Assembly: GCA_030680805.1 (NCBI GenBank)
Contig: JAUXUK010000003.1
Coordinates: 1 to 64,000 of the forward strand
Source: Sulfuritalea sp.
GTDB lineage: Bacteria; Pseudomonadota; Gammaproteobacteria; Burkholderiales; Rhodocyclaceae
Length of the DNA: 64,000 nucleotides
Reading direction: 5' to 3'
Numbering within the stretch: the stretch's first letter is position 1; each line of letters begins with the position of its first letter. Both the position numbers and the translations under genes were made by a program. Of the stretch, positions 24,030-33,387 are shown one piece after another. The notes beneath the pieces were generated by a model. The model did not search any database. It was given only the letters and a program-made list of their open reading frames with translations, and was not told the DNA's origin.

Positions 24030-25189
24030 TGCCGGTGCTCGAAAAGGCGCGGGCACTGATCGCCCGCCCTTCGATCACCCCCGAGGATGCCGGCTGCCTC
24101 GATCTGATCGCTTTCTGGCTGATGCCGCTGGGCTTCAGCATCGAGCGCATCGATACCGGCGGCGTATCGAATCTCTGGGCGCGCCGCGGAACCACCGGCC
24201 GCGTGATCTGCTTCGCCGGCCACACCGACGTGGTGCCCACCGGCCCGCTCGAGCAATGGACGTCGCCGCCCTTCGAACCGACGGTACGCGACGGCTATCT
24301 CTACGGTCGCGGCGCGGCCGACATGAAAAGCTCCATCGCCGCCTGCGTCGTCGCCATGGAACGCCTTGCCAATCGCCGTCCCACGAGCGCCGAGTTTTCC
24401 CTGGCCCTGCTGCTCACCTCCGACGAGGAAGGCGATGCGGTGGACGGCACGGTACGCGTGGTGGAAGCGCTGCGGGCGCGCAATGAAGCCATCGACTACT
24501 GCATCGTCGGCGAACCCACCTGCGTCAGCCGGCTCGGCGACACCATGAAGAACGGCCGCCGCGGTTCGCTCTCGGCCAGCCTCGTCATCAAGGGCGTGCA
24601 AGGCCATGTTGCCTATCCGCACTTGGTGAAGAACCCGGTGCACCTCGCGGCCCCTGCACTGGCGGAACTTGCCGCCACCACCTGGGACAACGGCAACGAA
24701 CATTTCCCGCCCACCAGCTTTCAGATTTCCAACGCCCACGCCGGCACCGGCGCCGGCAATGTGGTGCCCGGCACATTCGAAATCTCCTTCAATTTCCGCT
24801 TCTCGACCGCCAGCACGGTGGAAGGGCTGCAGTCCCGCGTGCATGCCCTGCTCGACCGCCACGGGTTCGAATACGACATCCGCTGGACGCTGGGCGCGAA
24901 GCCTTTCCTGACGCCGCGCGGCGAGCTCTGCGCGGCGCTGACCGATGCAATCGCCACCGAGCTTGGCATTGCCGCCGAACTATCGACCACCGGCGGCACC
25001 TCGGATGGCCGCTTCATCGCCGACATCTGCCCGCAACTGGTGGAGTTCGGCCCGATCAACGCCAGCATCCACAAGATCGACGAATGCATCGCCGTCGCCG
25101 ATCTCGAACCGCTGGCGCGCATCTACGAACTGACTTTCGAGCGCCTGCTTTTCTCCCGCGCCTCCCCCAATGACAAGAAAGCAATTTAA
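24029..25189 (+). CDS. dapE: Succinyl-diaminopimelate desuccinylase
   Basis: 386 residues, zinc dipeptidase-fold enzyme of the succinylase branch of lysine and diaminopimelate synthesis. Metal and catalytic motifs are present: [20 protein letters not shown] (bridging Asp), TSDEEGDA (catalytic Glu) and GEPT, plus GGTSDGRFI near the end. It starts on the A of the pilU stop (TGATG). The presence of dapE means the cell has the succinylase route, which is relevant to the dapL gene at 36954. Confidence 0.94.
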   Translation: MPVLEKARALIARPSITPEDAGCLDLIAFWLMPLGFSIERIDTGGVSNLWARRGTTGRVICFAGHTDVVPTGPLEQWTSPPFEPTVRDGYLYGRGAADMKSSIAACVVAMERLANRRPTSAEFSLALLLTSDEEGDAVDGTVRVVEALRARNEAIDYCIVGEPTCVSRLGDTMKNGRRGSLSASLVIKGVQGHVAYPHLVKNPVHLAAPALAELAATTWDNGNEHFPPTSFQISNAHAGTGAGNVVPGTFEISFNFRFSTASTVEGLQSRVHALLDRHGFEYDIRWTLGAKPFLTPRGELCAALTDAIATELGIAAELSTTGGTSDGRFIADICPQLVEFGPINASIHKIDECIAVADLEPLARIYELTFERLLFSRASPNDKKAI

Positions 25190-25206
25190 TCGCCCCCACC
25201 CCCCAA

Positions 25207-25224
25207 CCCCCGCCCGGGCGGGGG
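25207..25224. repeat. 18-bp perfect palindrome (CCCCCGCCC-GGGCGGGGG)
   Basis: Perfect GC-only inverted repeat in the dapE-prmB gap, surrounded by a C-rich run. No T-run follows. A similar CCCCCC-GCGA-GGGGGG hairpin is at 51706. Confidence 0.7.
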
Positions 25225-25294
25225 TGACTGTCAGCTCGCTGCGCTCGACGGGCGCTGGTCGCTTCGTCCGCCGCGCCGGAGGCCCTTCACGCTC

Positions 25295-26194
25295 ATGATC
25301 AACAGCGCCACCGATGAACTCGTCACCGTCCGCGACTGGCTGCGCTGGGCGGTCAGCCGCTTCAACGAGAGCGGACTGTCCTACGGCCACGGCACCGAAA
25401 ATGCCTGGGACGAGGCCGTCTGGCTGGTGCTCGCCACGCTGCATCTGCCGCACGACACGCTCGAACCCTGGCTCGACGCCCACCTGACCAGGAGCGAACG
25501 CCTGGGGCTGCTCAACAACCTGCAGCAGCGCGTGGTGCATCGCATGCCCACCGCCTACCTGGTGCAGGAAGCCTGGCTCGGGCCCTTCCGCTTTTATGTG
25601 GACCAGCGCGTCATCATCCCGCGCTCCTACTTCGCCGAGCTGCTGCAAAACGGCTTCGCGCCGTGGATCGAGGACCCCGACTCCGTCGGCGCGGCGCTCG
25701 ACCTGTGCACCGGCTCGGGCTGCCTCGCGATCCTGATGGCCCATGCCTTCCCCAATGCCGGCGTCGATGCCATCGACATCTCGGCCGACGCCCTCGTGGT
25801 GGCCTGCCGCAACATCGCCGACTACCAGCTCGACGACCGCGTGCATGCCATCGAGTCCGACCTGTTCGCCGCCGTGAAGGGCAAGCGCTACGACCTGATC
25901 CTGAGCAACCCGCCCTACGTCACCAGCGAGGCCATGGCCGCCCTGCCCGCCGAGTACCGCCACGAACCCGCGCTGGCGCTGGCCGCCGGCGCCGACGGCC
26001 TCGACGTGGTGCGCCGCATCCTTGCCGCAGCCCGCGAACACCTCAACCCCGGCGGCCTGCTCGCCATCGAAGTCGGCCACAACCAGCACCTGGTCGAAGC
26101 CGCCTTTCCCGACTTGCCCATGGTCTGGCTCGATACCGAGCACGCCGAGGGCAAGGTTTTCCTCGTCACCCGTGAGGACCTTCCCGCATCATGA
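25295..26194 (+). CDS. prmB: 50S ribosomal protein L3 glutamine methyltransferase
   Basis: 299 residues, SAM-dependent methyltransferase that modifies a glutamine of L3. SAM motif I is LDLCTGSGCLAI, and the PrmA/PrmC-type catalytic motif NPPY is in DLILSNPPYVTSEAM near residue 207. The N-terminal helical domain (RDWLRWAVSRF...LYDEA-like) and the total length fit PrmB rather than PrmC. The start is preceded by GGAGG. Its stop overlaps the ferredoxin gene. Confidence 0.9.
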   Translation: MINSATDELVTVRDWLRWAVSRFNESGLSYGHGTENAWDEAVWLVLATLHLPHDTLEPWLDAHLTRSERLGLLNNLQQRVVHRMPTAYLVQEAWLGPFRFYVDQRVIIPRSYFAELLQNGFAPWIEDPDSVGAALDLCTGSGCLAILMAHAFPNAGVDAIDISADALVVACRNIADYQLDDRVHAIESDLFAAVKGKRYDLILSNPPYVTSEAMAALPAEYRHEPALALAAGADGLDVVRRILAAAREHLNPGGLLAIEVGHNQHLVEAAFPDLPMVWLDTEHAEGKVFLVTREDLPAS

Positions 26195-26505
26195 CCACCA
26201 TCACCTTCATCCTCAAGGACGGCACCCGCCAGTCGATCGACGCCAATGGCGAAGAGAACCTGATGCAGGTAGCGACCTTCAACAACGTGCGCGGCATCGA
26301 AGGCGCCTGCGGCGGCTTTTGCTCCTGCGCCACCTGCCATGTCCATGTCGAGGGCAGCCACGCCCTGCCGCCGATCGCGGCGGACGAGGAAAGCATGCTG
26401 GCGGGCACCGCCGCCAAGCGCGACAGGAACAGCCGCCTCGCCTGCCAGATAAAGATCACGCCGGCAATCGACGGCCTCGTCGTGCGCATGCCCGACCGGC
26501 AATAA
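26191..26505 (+). CDS. [2Fe-2S] ferredoxin (plant/adrenodoxin-like)
   Basis: 104 residues, small electron carrier. Cluster cysteines are in ACGGFCSCATCHVHV (three Cys in C-x5-C-x2-C spacing) and a fourth in RLACQIKI, the adrenodoxin/Isc-type layout. It overlaps the prmB stop (ATGA). Partner redox enzyme unknown; a link to prmB is only by position. Confidence 0.9.
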   Translation: MTTITFILKDGTRQSIDANGEENLMQVATFNNVRGIEGACGGFCSCATCHVHVEGSHALPPIAADEESMLAGTAAKRDRNSRLACQIKITPAIDGLVVRMPDRQ

Positions 26506-26514
26506 GGCCGCGCC

Positions 26515-27036
26515 TTACCCGCCGCGCCAACGCGGGCCAGGCTTTCCCGGCCGCTCGCACTTGCCCAGCCAGCAACTCACCAGAAACGCCGCGCGAGCGT
26601 CGCCACCGGCGCGCATCAAGACCGCATAGGCCAGTTCGTCGGCCTCGATTTCCTGTTGGGCCGGCTTTTCCCACAGCGCGGTGACGCCGCTGCCCGGCAC
26701 GCCCCGATGCTGCAGGGACACATGCGCCATCTCATGCGCCACCACCGCACGCGCCAGCACCTCGTCCGCGCACAGGCGAGACGGCCGCAGCCGGATCGTG
26801 CCGCCGGGCGACGCATCACCCAGCGTGCTCTCCCCCTTGCGAAAACCGCGGCCATCTGCCAATTCCTCATCCAGACGCAGATACACGTCCGGCCGGTGGC
26901 CCAGCGCGGCAAAGGCCGGCCGCAAGTTCGCCGCATGCGCCTCCATGCGCGCCAGGCACGCGGCCAACTCGGGCCCTGGCGGCGCCGTGGCGCAAGCGCC
27001 GAGCAGGATGGATAAGATAATCACCACGCGAGTCAT
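26515..27036 (-). CDS. Probable zinc metalloprotease-like lipoprotein
   Basis: 173 residues from ATG 27036 (MTRVVIILSILLGACATAPP). The signal ends in a lipobox LLGAC, so the protein is probably a lipoprotein. The mature part has the zinc motif HExxH in VAHEMAHVSLQHRG and an EIEADELAY segment that would give the third ligand, as in M48-type peptidases. The protein is far shorter than canonical M48 enzymes, so it may be a small relative with a different substrate. Convergent with the ferredoxin gene, 10 bp apart. Confidence 0.75.
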   Translation of the reverse strand: MTRVVIILSILLGACATAPPGPELAACLARMEAHAANLRPAFAALGHRPDVYLRLDEELADGRGFRKGESTLGDASPGGTIRLRPSRLCADEVLARAVVAHEMAHVSLQHRGVPGSGVTALWEKPAQQEIEADELAYAVLMRAGGDARAAFLVSCWLGKCERPGKPGPRWRGG

Positions 27037-27278
27037 GCAGCGAGTATCGCCGATTTGCATCAGTCGCGCCGCACAAACCGGGCTACGGCCGCAGTCTTGC
27101 CAACGGCATGAAACGTCGCTATCCTCGCCGGCATCCGGTGGGTGGCCACCGCTGCCGCGCAGGGAGACCCGCAGTGCCCGCCAAGGAACTTTGATTCAAC
27201 CGGTGAATGCAACAGATTGGCTGAATCGTTCAGCGGGCGTTTCGATAGTCGTTCGTCTCGCTACTCGAAGGAGAGTTC

Positions 27279-27962
27279 ATGTCATATCAGATCCTTCAAG
27301 GAAAGCGCGTGCTTATCACGCACGCCGACGCGTTCATGGGGCCGGTCTTGTGCGAGGTATTCGCGAATCACGGTGCCACGGTTATCCCGAATAGCGACCC
27401 TCTCATGCGTGCTGATGCGCCGATCGCCATCGTTGCCGAGGCCGGGCACGTAGATATCCTCGTTGCCAACTTGGCGATACCTGCACCGACCACAGCAGCC
27501 GCGGAAGTGTCAGACGAGGAGTGGAATGACACATTCGCTGCCCTTGTTCATCCCCTGCAACGACTGTTCCGCGCAGTCTTGCCATCGATGATCGAGCGAC
27601 GCTCGGGCAAGATTCTCGTCATGGGCAGCGCATCAGCACTTCGTGGGATGAAGCGCACCTCGACCTACAGCGCTGCCCGTGGTGCCCAACTCGCCTACGT
27701 GCAGGCCGTCGGCGTGGAGGTGGCCCCGCACAATGTTCAAGTGAACGCAATCGCGCAGAACTTCGTTGATAACCCAACCTACTTTCCACCGGAGGTCCAG
27801 AGCAATCCAAGGTTTCAGGAGCGCCTGAAGCGTGAGGTTCCACTTGGACGCCTCGTAGGAGCAAGAGAAGATGCTGAGTTTGCTGCTTACCTTTGTAGCG
27901 AACCTGCAAGTTGCTTTGTCGGGCAAATCTTTCCCGTTTGCGGCGGCTGGGTGGTGCGCTAA
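27279..27962 (+). CDS. Halohydrin dehalogenase-like short-chain protein
   Basis: 227 residues of the short-chain dehydrogenase fold, but the NAD-binding glycine motif is absent. Instead it has THADAFMG, which fits the T-x4-F/Y-x-G halide-site fingerprint, and an S-x12-Y-x3-R catalytic pattern (SASALRG...TYSAARG, with Arg replacing the usual Lys). Both are the diagnostic features of halohydrin dehalogenases, which form epoxides from vicinal halohydrins. I infer that activity from the motifs only. The start has GGAGAG ahead of it. The VOC gene follows 175 bp downstream. Confidence 0.8.
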   Translation: MSYQILQGKRVLITHADAFMGPVLCEVFANHGATVIPNSDPLMRADAPIAIVAEAGHVDILVANLAIPAPTTAAAEVSDEEWNDTFAALVHPLQRLFRAVLPSMIERRSGKILVMGSASALRGMKRTSTYSAARGAQLAYVQAVGVEVAPHNVQVNAIAQNFVDNPTYFPPEVQSNPRFQERLKREVPLGRLVGAREDAEFAAYLCSEPASCFVGQIFPVCGGWVVR

Positions 27963-28137
27963 TGCAATCAGCACCCAACCCGACGCTCGACGCCGTTCGC
28001 TCCGCTCTCTGGACGCTGCGCGATAAATGCCGCGCAGCGCTGGTGACCTCCACGTAAGGCGGCCTACAATTCAGTCGCAAGTAGGGGTTCACCGGCATTC
28101 AACCAGCCAACGTGCTCAACCAATAGGAGACACAGCA

Positions 28138-28530
28138 ATGTTCAGCCACGTAATGCTCGGAACCAATGACATCGAGCGCTCAAAGCGGTTCTATGACGCC
28201 GTTCTCGGCGTTCTTGGCGGGGGACAGGCGCTGCGGAATCAGAACAGTACGGGACAAACCCGCCTCTTCTACCGGCATGATGGCAGTACGTTCTGTGTCA
28301 GCGAACCTATCGACGGTGAGCCAGCAACATTCGCCAATGGCGGCACCATCGGCTTCAAATGCCAATCGCCGGAGCAGGTTCAGCAGTTTCATGACGTCGC
28401 TGTTGCTCAAGGCGGCACTTCGATTGAGGAGCCGCCAGGTCTGCGTGAAGGCCAGCTTGGCGCGCTGTACCTGGCGTACGTGCGGGACCCGGATGGCAAC
28501 AAGCTCTGCGCCCTTTATCGGCCAACGTAG
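28138..28530 (+). CDS. VOC (glyoxalase/bleomycin-resistance) family protein
   Basis: 130 residues, the usual single-domain length. FSHVMLGTNDIERSKRFYDAVLG begins the first beta-alpha-beta module and LYLAYVRDPDGNKLCALY ends the second, as in glyoxalase/bleomycin-resistance/dioxygenase superfamily proteins, where His and Glu may bind a metal. Substrate unknown; the position near a halohydrin-dehalogenase-like gene is suggestive only. A UUCG-loop terminator follows. Confidence 0.85.
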   Translation: MFSHVMLGTNDIERSKRFYDAVLGVLGGGQALRNQNSTGQTRLFYRHDGSTFCVSEPIDGEPATFANGGTIGFKCQSPEQVQQFHDVAVAQGGTSIEEPPGLREGQLGALYLAYVRDPDGNKLCALYRPT

Positions 28531-28687
28531 GAATCCGCTCGCTTCAATACGGGCCGCGCCGCTTCGCAGACGTGCCGCCTGACTTGTCGGTCAACCGGAG
28601 GCGCCGCGACAGGCCACCTTGCCCCGGTTACCTCGACGTTGAAGCTGTAGAAAAGTCCCAATTCAAGCGCCTTCCGGCGCAAAAATA

Positions 28688-28711
28688 GCGCGGCTTCGAC
28701 CGCGCCTTTTT
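28688..28711 (+). terminator. Terminator after the VOC gene
   Basis: GCGCGG and CCGCGC pair around CTTCGA, followed by CTTTTTG. It lies about 150 bp after the VOC stop. Confidence 0.7.
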
Positions 28712-28726
28712 GTATCCGTATCAGAT

Positions 28727-28752
28727 TCGCCGTATCGCCAGCGCCGACTTTT
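28727..28752 (+). repeat. Dispersed 26-bp element, copy 2 (intergenic)
   Basis: TCGCCGTAT then CGCCAGCGCCGACTTTT, taken as the type copy. It lies between the VOC terminator and the PilZ-like gene. Confidence 0.75.
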
Positions 28753-28904
28753 CGCGTAGCGCGCCGCCGCGTCACCCTTGTTTCTGCTGCCCATGCCGAT
28801 GATGCGCCAGCTTCTCGATGTTGCGCGCCAGGCAGAAGCGCTTCCACTGCCCATCGACCGTCCTTTTCCCGCGCAAGGTGAAGCGGTCCAACCCCGTGTT
28901 GTAC

Positions 28905-30554
28905 TCAGGGGGTGCCCGGCGCCACCCAGGCAAATCCGACGCGCATGTAGTCGGCACCCTCTTCGATCAGTTCCATCAGCCGTACGTGACGGGTATGTTC
29001 TCCGGCCATGATTTCGTAGAGTTCGCCGATCCAGATGTTCTGCCGTTCGATCAGCATCACCGGACGGTCGTGCGCCTTGACGCCATCCGGCAGCAACAGC
29101 GCGCGCAGATAGGAGTATTTGAAGCCGCCGCTCGACGTCTCCCAGTTCGCCAACTGGTGGGTCTCGTTGCCGATCACGCGCAGGTGCGTGGCGATCGGGC
29201 GCTTGGACATGATCCACAGGCCGCAGCGCATGCGACCGAATTCGGAGGCTTCGACGCTGCGAATGATGCCGACCCACCACGGTGACGCCTCGCTGTCACG
29301 ACCACCGCACAGAACGCCCGGCTCTGCCCAGGCGCCCAGACGTTGCGGAATTTCGACGCCGAGCCCCCATTCGCTGCGATCACGCGTGGTCCAGACCTCC
29401 GGCTCCGAATCCGGCGCTTCCGCCGTGAGTTGTACATCCGAGCGTTTTCGCTGCTCGACGTTAAGGTTGTCGTCAATCGCCGCTCCCGATCCCGCATCCA
29501 GTGTCGTCACGCACGGGGAGATCGCCGTAAAACCGTGGATGATCGTGACCGGCGCGGTCACGACCGTACGCGGGAAGCGACGCTGCGGAGGATTCGGCCC
29601 GAGATAGACAAGCAGGTGGCGAATCACGCTGAAGATTTGCGCCTGCGAGAACTCCGGGCCGAAGCGGGCCTCTTCGGCGAGCAGGTCCTTCTCCACCAGC
29701 CCCCCGATTTCCTCCAGCTTCGGCAGGGCCGGCCCGCCGCCGAAAAAGCGCTTGGCAGGCGATGCCGCCTCGTCGGGGCGTCGTTGCCGGGGCGCTGCGC
29801 CCTCGGCCAGGTCGAGCACGAAATTGCAGTCGGCCGACGGCTCTGTCGACCACGCAAAGGAAACGGCAAAGCGTTCAAGTATGCGGCCGGCAAGCTCCAC
29901 CTGTTCCGGCGGCAGTTCGTGCAGTGCGGCGAGGCTCATGGCCGCCATCCGTAGCAGCTCGGCGCGCACGGTCGAATGCACTTCGCGCTCGTGGACGACG
30001 ATCGAGACATGATCGACTTCCATTTTCTCGGCATAAGCGAACAGCCGGCAGGGCGATTTCCAGAGTTCGGCGCCGGACCCGATATAGCGCAGCTGGCTCA
30101 TCCTCTCGGCATGTTCGCCGGCGCGAATGGCGCGCGCAACGGCAATCGCGAGATGCTGGGTGAGCCGGGTCGCGCCGGATTCGCCTGCTTCGTGATCGAC
30201 GACGCAACGCTCGTAGGCCGCGGCCACGGCGGACCAGTAGCCGTGAAGCGACTCATAGAGCGTGCGCTGCTCCTGATCCCGCTTGTGAATGTGTCGCAGA
30301 TACTCCTGAAACACCTCTCCGACGACACGCCCGCCGCTCGACTCGATCTCGGCAACGATCAGGAAGCGGTCGTCGCACGCGAATCCGTCGGTTCCGGCGA
30401 GGGAATTGGCCCACCCTTCGACCTGGATGAGCGCCTCGACCGGACCTGGCTTTGGCTTTGACTCATCCAGTTTCTTCAGTATTTTGCGTGCGGCCGCGAC
30501 CGAGTTCATCGGATGATCGGGCTTGTGCGAGAACAGCTTTCCAATTTCTAGCAT
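28905..30554 (-). CDS. Large PilZ-like cytoplasmic protein
   Basis: 549 residues, no signal peptide or membrane segment. The N-terminal two-thirds is helix-rich and of unknown function. Toward the C-terminus RRFPR fits the RxxxR half of a PilZ c-di-GMP site and DRSEWG fits the DxSxxG half, though the ~100 residues between them are more than in a standard PilZ domain, so the assignment is tentative. Similar large proteins occur in betaproteobacteria, with roles linked to surface behaviour. Nothing in the neighbourhood adds support. Confidence 0.55.
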   Translation of the reverse strand: MLEIGKLFSHKPDHPMNSVAAARKILKKLDESKPKPGPVEALIQVEGWANSLAGTDGFACDDRFLIVAEIESSGGRVVGEVFQEYLRHIHKRDQEQRTLYESLHGYWSAVAAAYERCVVDHEAGESGATRLTQHLAIAVARAIRAGEHAERMSQLRYIGSGAELWKSPCRLFAYAEKMEVDHVSIVVHEREVHSTVRAELLRMAAMSLAALHELPPEQVELAGRILERFAVSFAWSTEPSADCNFVLDLAEGAAPRQRRPDEAASPAKRFFGGGPALPKLEEIGGLVEKDLLAEEARFGPEFSQAQIFSVIRHLLVYLGPNPPQRRFPRTVVTAPVTIIHGFTAISPCVTTLDAGSGAAIDDNLNVEQRKRSDVQLTAEAPDSEPEVWTTRDRSEWGLGVEIPQRLGAWAEPGVLCGGRDSEASPWWVGIIRSVEASEFGRMRCGLWIMSKRPIATHLRVIGNETHQLANWETSSGGFKYSYLRALLLPDGVKAHDRPVMLIERQNIWIGELYEIMAGEHTRHVRLMELIEEGADYMRVGFAWVAPGTP

Positions 30555-30623
30555 CAGGCTTTCCTGTGCGGGCGATCCGGTCGCGCCATTCTAGCCTCAT
30601 GCGACGAGGAGCCAGTCAGGACT

Positions 30624-31091
30624 CTATTTCGGTGGGAGGCTGATCTCGTCGCGGTGGCCGAAGCCCTTGCTGTTGTCGATGAAATAGAAGCGCTCGGGAA
30701 CCAACCTGAACCAACACACTTTCGCCAGCGCCCTGGCGATGGCCGGCGGTATGCTCGCCAGCGGGCCGACGATGGGAAACTTTTCGCCGTAAAGCTTCTG
30801 GGCCCGCATTTCTTCTTCTCCATGCAGCTCGCTGACCCGCCCTTCGAGCTGGATGCCCTTGATCTGCGCCCAGTCGCGGTAGTCTTCCTGGATGGTCGCG
30901 GCGCAGCGGGCGTCCTGCGCGAGGTTGAGGCAGTGCCGGCTGGCGGGTGACGACAGGAAGATCAGCGAGCAGCCGTCGCCGGCATAGAACACGGCCGCCG
31001 CCCAGGGCCCTGCTTCACCCTGCGTGGCAAGGGTCATGACATGGTGGCCGGCGAGATAGTCGACCACCGGCTGCGGCACTATGACTGGCAT
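30624..31091 (-). CDS. Pyridoxamine 5'-phosphate oxidase-fold flavin/haem protein
   Basis: 155 residues with the split-barrel FMN-binding fold: MTLATQGEAGPWAAAVFYAGD, LIFLSSPASRHCLNL, then VCWFRLVPERFYFIDNSKGFGHR, which is the C-terminal pattern of the HugZ/PNPOx-like family. Relatives reduce or bind flavins, haem or F420. No stand-out active-site residue can be assigned. It diverges from ubiX, with overlapping 5' regions. Confidence 0.78.
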   Translation of the reverse strand: MPVIVPQPVVDYLAGHHVMTLATQGEAGPWAAAVFYAGDGCSLIFLSSPASRHCLNLAQDARCAATIQEDYRDWAQIKGIQLEGRVSELHGEEEMRAQKLYGEKFPIVGPLASIPPAIARALAKVCWFRLVPERFYFIDNSKGFGHRDEISLPPK

Positions 31092-31241
31092 CTGCGTGTC
31101 CTTCCGAAACGACCGTCAAAGTCGGCCATTATGCAACTCGCGCCCGTCGGCGTGAAACAGCAGCCTGACAAACGCCGCCAGGAGTGGAAGAATGTGCGTA
31201 CCATGACGCTGGCAGCAAAACCCTGGAACAAGGATGAGAGC

Positions 31242-31829
31242 ATGAAACTGGTTGTCGGAATCTCGGGCGCAAGCGGCGCCATCTACGGGCTGCGGATTCT
31301 GCACGTGCTGAAGCAGGTCGGGGTGGAGACGCACCTGGTGATGTCGGATTCGGCCAAGCGCACGATTGCCTACGAGACGGACTACACGATCGACGCCGTC
31401 AAGAGCCTGGCGACCCATGTGCATGACATCAACGACATCGGCGCCAGCATCGCCTCCGGCTCCTTCAGGCACAACGGCATGGTGATCGCACCGTGTTCGA
31501 TCAAGACGCTGTCGGCCGTGGCCAATTGCTTTGCCACCAACCTGCTGATCCGCGCCGCCGATGTAACGCTGAAGGAACGGCGCCGGCTGGTGCTGATGGT
31601 GCGCGAAACGCCCCTGCACCTGGGCCACCTGCGGCTGATGACTCAGGTGGTCGAAGCCGGCGCCGTGCTGGTGCCGCCGATGCCGGCTTTTTATCATCAG
31701 CCGAAGACCCTCGACGACATCATCGACCAGTCGGTGAGCAAGGCGCTCGACATGTTCGACCTCGATGTGGAACTTGATCTGTTCAAGCGCTGGACGGGCA
31801 CCGAGGAACGCGAGCGCGCCAAGTCGTAG
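31242..31829 (+). CDS. ubiX: Flavin prenyltransferase UbiX
   Basis: 195 residues from ATG 31242 (MKLVVGISGASGAIYGLRIL), preceded by AAGGATGAGAGC. UbiX joins dimethylallyl phosphate to FMN to make the prenyl-FMN cofactor of UbiD-type decarboxylases. The phosphate site SGASGAIYG, the GMVIAPCSIKTLSA segment, and RETPLHLGHLRLM are present. No ubiD homologue is seen in the window. Its neighbours are a CoA ligase and an aldehyde oxidoreductase. Confidence 0.93.
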   Translation: MKLVVGISGASGAIYGLRILHVLKQVGVETHLVMSDSAKRTIAYETDYTIDAVKSLATHVHDINDIGASIASGSFRHNGMVIAPCSIKTLSAVANCFATNLLIRAADVTLKERRRLVLMVRETPLHLGHLRLMTQVVEAGAVLVPPMPAFYHQPKTLDDIIDQSVSKALDMFDLDVELDLFKRWTGTEERERAKS

Positions 31830-31931
31830 CAAGGGGCGGCGCGTGACAGACGCACCGTACGCGCATTGATGCGGCGCGACATCGGCGACCGATGGACTCT
31901 GAATGATTGGAGCTCCAACACATTGCGCGAT

Positions 31932-31947
31932 CAATTGTATATACTCC
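31932..31947 (+). promoter_or_regulatory. Possible MarR operator upstream of the CoA ligase
   Basis: CAATTGTATATACTCC contains GTATATAC, an 8-bp palindrome, in the gap before the CoA-ligase gene. A related sequence, CAATTGGTATAGTATA, lies before the AOR gene at 33933, which suggests shared control by the local MarR protein. Confidence 0.4.
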
Positions 31948-32042
31948 GGTAGGGTTTCTTGGCTGACTGGCGTGCGGCAGCGTCCGTACCCCAACGCGTC
32001 AGCCTTCTCGAAATCCTTCCGCCAAACCATGGTGATCGCCCA

Positions 32043-33359
32043 ATGACCTATTTCGACGAAGCAACCGAGACGCTGCCGCGCGAACAGCTGGCCGACCTGC
32101 AGTTCAGCAAACTGCAAGCGATGATGGCGGAGCTGTGGAACCGGAACCGCTTCTATACCGACAAGTGGAAAGCCGCGGGCGTGCAGCCGTCTGACATCAA
32201 GTCGCTGGCCGACCTGACCCGGCTGCCCCTGACAAAAAAGAACGAACTGGTCGACGACCAGGCCGCCCACGGGCCGTTCGGCACCAACCTGACCTACCCG
32301 CAGGAAGCCTACGTCCGCATGCACCAGACCTCAGGGACCACCGGCGTGCCATTGAAGGTGATGGACACGCACGAGTCGTGGGACTGGTGGGGCCGCTGCT
32401 GGGGGCATGTGCTGGCCGGCGCCGGCATCACGGCCTCCGACCGCCTGTTCATGGCCTTCGCCTTCGGTCCCTTCATCGGCTTCTGGGCGGCCGTCGAAGG
32501 CGCGCGCAAGATCGGCGCCCTGATGATTCCGGGAGGCGGCCGCGATTCGCAGCAGCGCCTGGAATTGATGCGCGACGCCGGAGCCACCGTCCTGTGCTGC
32601 ACGCCGAGCTATGCCCTGCGGCTGGCGGAGATTTCACGCGAAATCGGCTTCGACATCGGATCGATCCCGATGAAAGCCACGGTGCACGCCGGCGAACCCG
32701 GCGCCAACGTGCCGGCGACCAAGCAGCGCATCGAAGCGGAATGGACCGCCCAGTGTTTCGACCACGCCGGCGCCTCGGAAGTCGGCGCGCATTCCTTCGA
32801 ATGCCGGGTCCAGCCCGGCGGCACGCACCTGATCGAAAGCGAATACATCGCCGAGGTGCTCAACCCGCTGACAGGCGAACCGGTTGCAACGGGTGAACGC
32901 GGCGAACTGGTGATCACCAACCTGGGACGCTGGGGCTTTCCGGTGATCCGCTATCGCACCGGCGACCTGGTGCGGATGAACCTCGACCGTTGCGACTGCG
33001 GGCGCACCTTCCTGCGATTCGAAGGCGGCATCCTGGGACGTGCCGACGACATGGTGACGGTGCGCGGCGTCAACGTCTTTCCGGCGGCCGTGGAAAACAT
33101 CATCCGCGCGTTTTCCGAGGTTGATGAATTCCGCATCACCGTGAACAAGGTCAGGCAGATGGACGAGATGGACATCGAGGTGGAGTTGTGCGAAGGCGCC
33201 GACCCCGCGGTGATCCATGAAATCGCCATCAAGCTCGACTCCATGCTGGCCTTTCGCCCCCGCGTGCACCACGCGACCCGCCACTCCCTGCCGCGCTTCG
33301 ACATGAAGGCCAAGCGCTTCCATGTGAAACACGACGAGCAAGGCACCGGCCCGGCCTGA
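32043..33359 (+). CDS. Phenylacetate-CoA ligase-type enzyme
   Basis: 438 residues from ATG 32043 (MTYFDEATETLPREQLADL). The adenylate-forming motifs HQTSGTTGVPLKV (P-loop), and the C-terminal RTGDLVRMNLDRCDCGR, plus FEGGILGRADDM, match PaaK-type aryl-acid CoA ligases rather than the larger benzoate-CoA ligases. It would activate an aryl acid to its CoA thioester, possibly the acid made by the AOR next door; the substrate is not determined. The longer ORF-track start is upstream of the MarR-like site and is not used. Confidence 0.85.
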   Translation: MTYFDEATETLPREQLADLQFSKLQAMMAELWNRNRFYTDKWKAAGVQPSDIKSLADLTRLPLTKKNELVDDQAAHGPFGTNLTYPQEAYVRMHQTSGTTGVPLKVMDTHESWDWWGRCWGHVLAGAGITASDRLFMAFAFGPFIGFWAAVEGARKIGALMIPGGGRDSQQRLELMRDAGATVLCCTPSYALRLAEISREIGFDIGSIPMKATVHAGEPGANVPATKQRIEAEWTAQCFDHAGASEVGAHSFECRVQPGGTHLIESEYIAEVLNPLTGEPVATGERGELVITNLGRWGFPVIRYRTGDLVRMNLDRCDCGRTFLRFEGGILGRADDMVTVRGVNVFPAAVENIIRAFSEVDEFRITVNKVRQMDEMDIEVELCEGADPAVIHEIAIKLDSMLAFRPRVHHATRHSLPRFDMKAKRFHVKHDEQGTGPA

Positions 33360-33387
33360 TAAAATCCCCACGCCGATTCCGGTTGTT

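Noticed and set aside
25200-25290. C/G-rich palindrome as a terminator of dapE
   Set aside because: The stem is strong but there is no T-run, so it is listed as a palindrome and not as a terminator.
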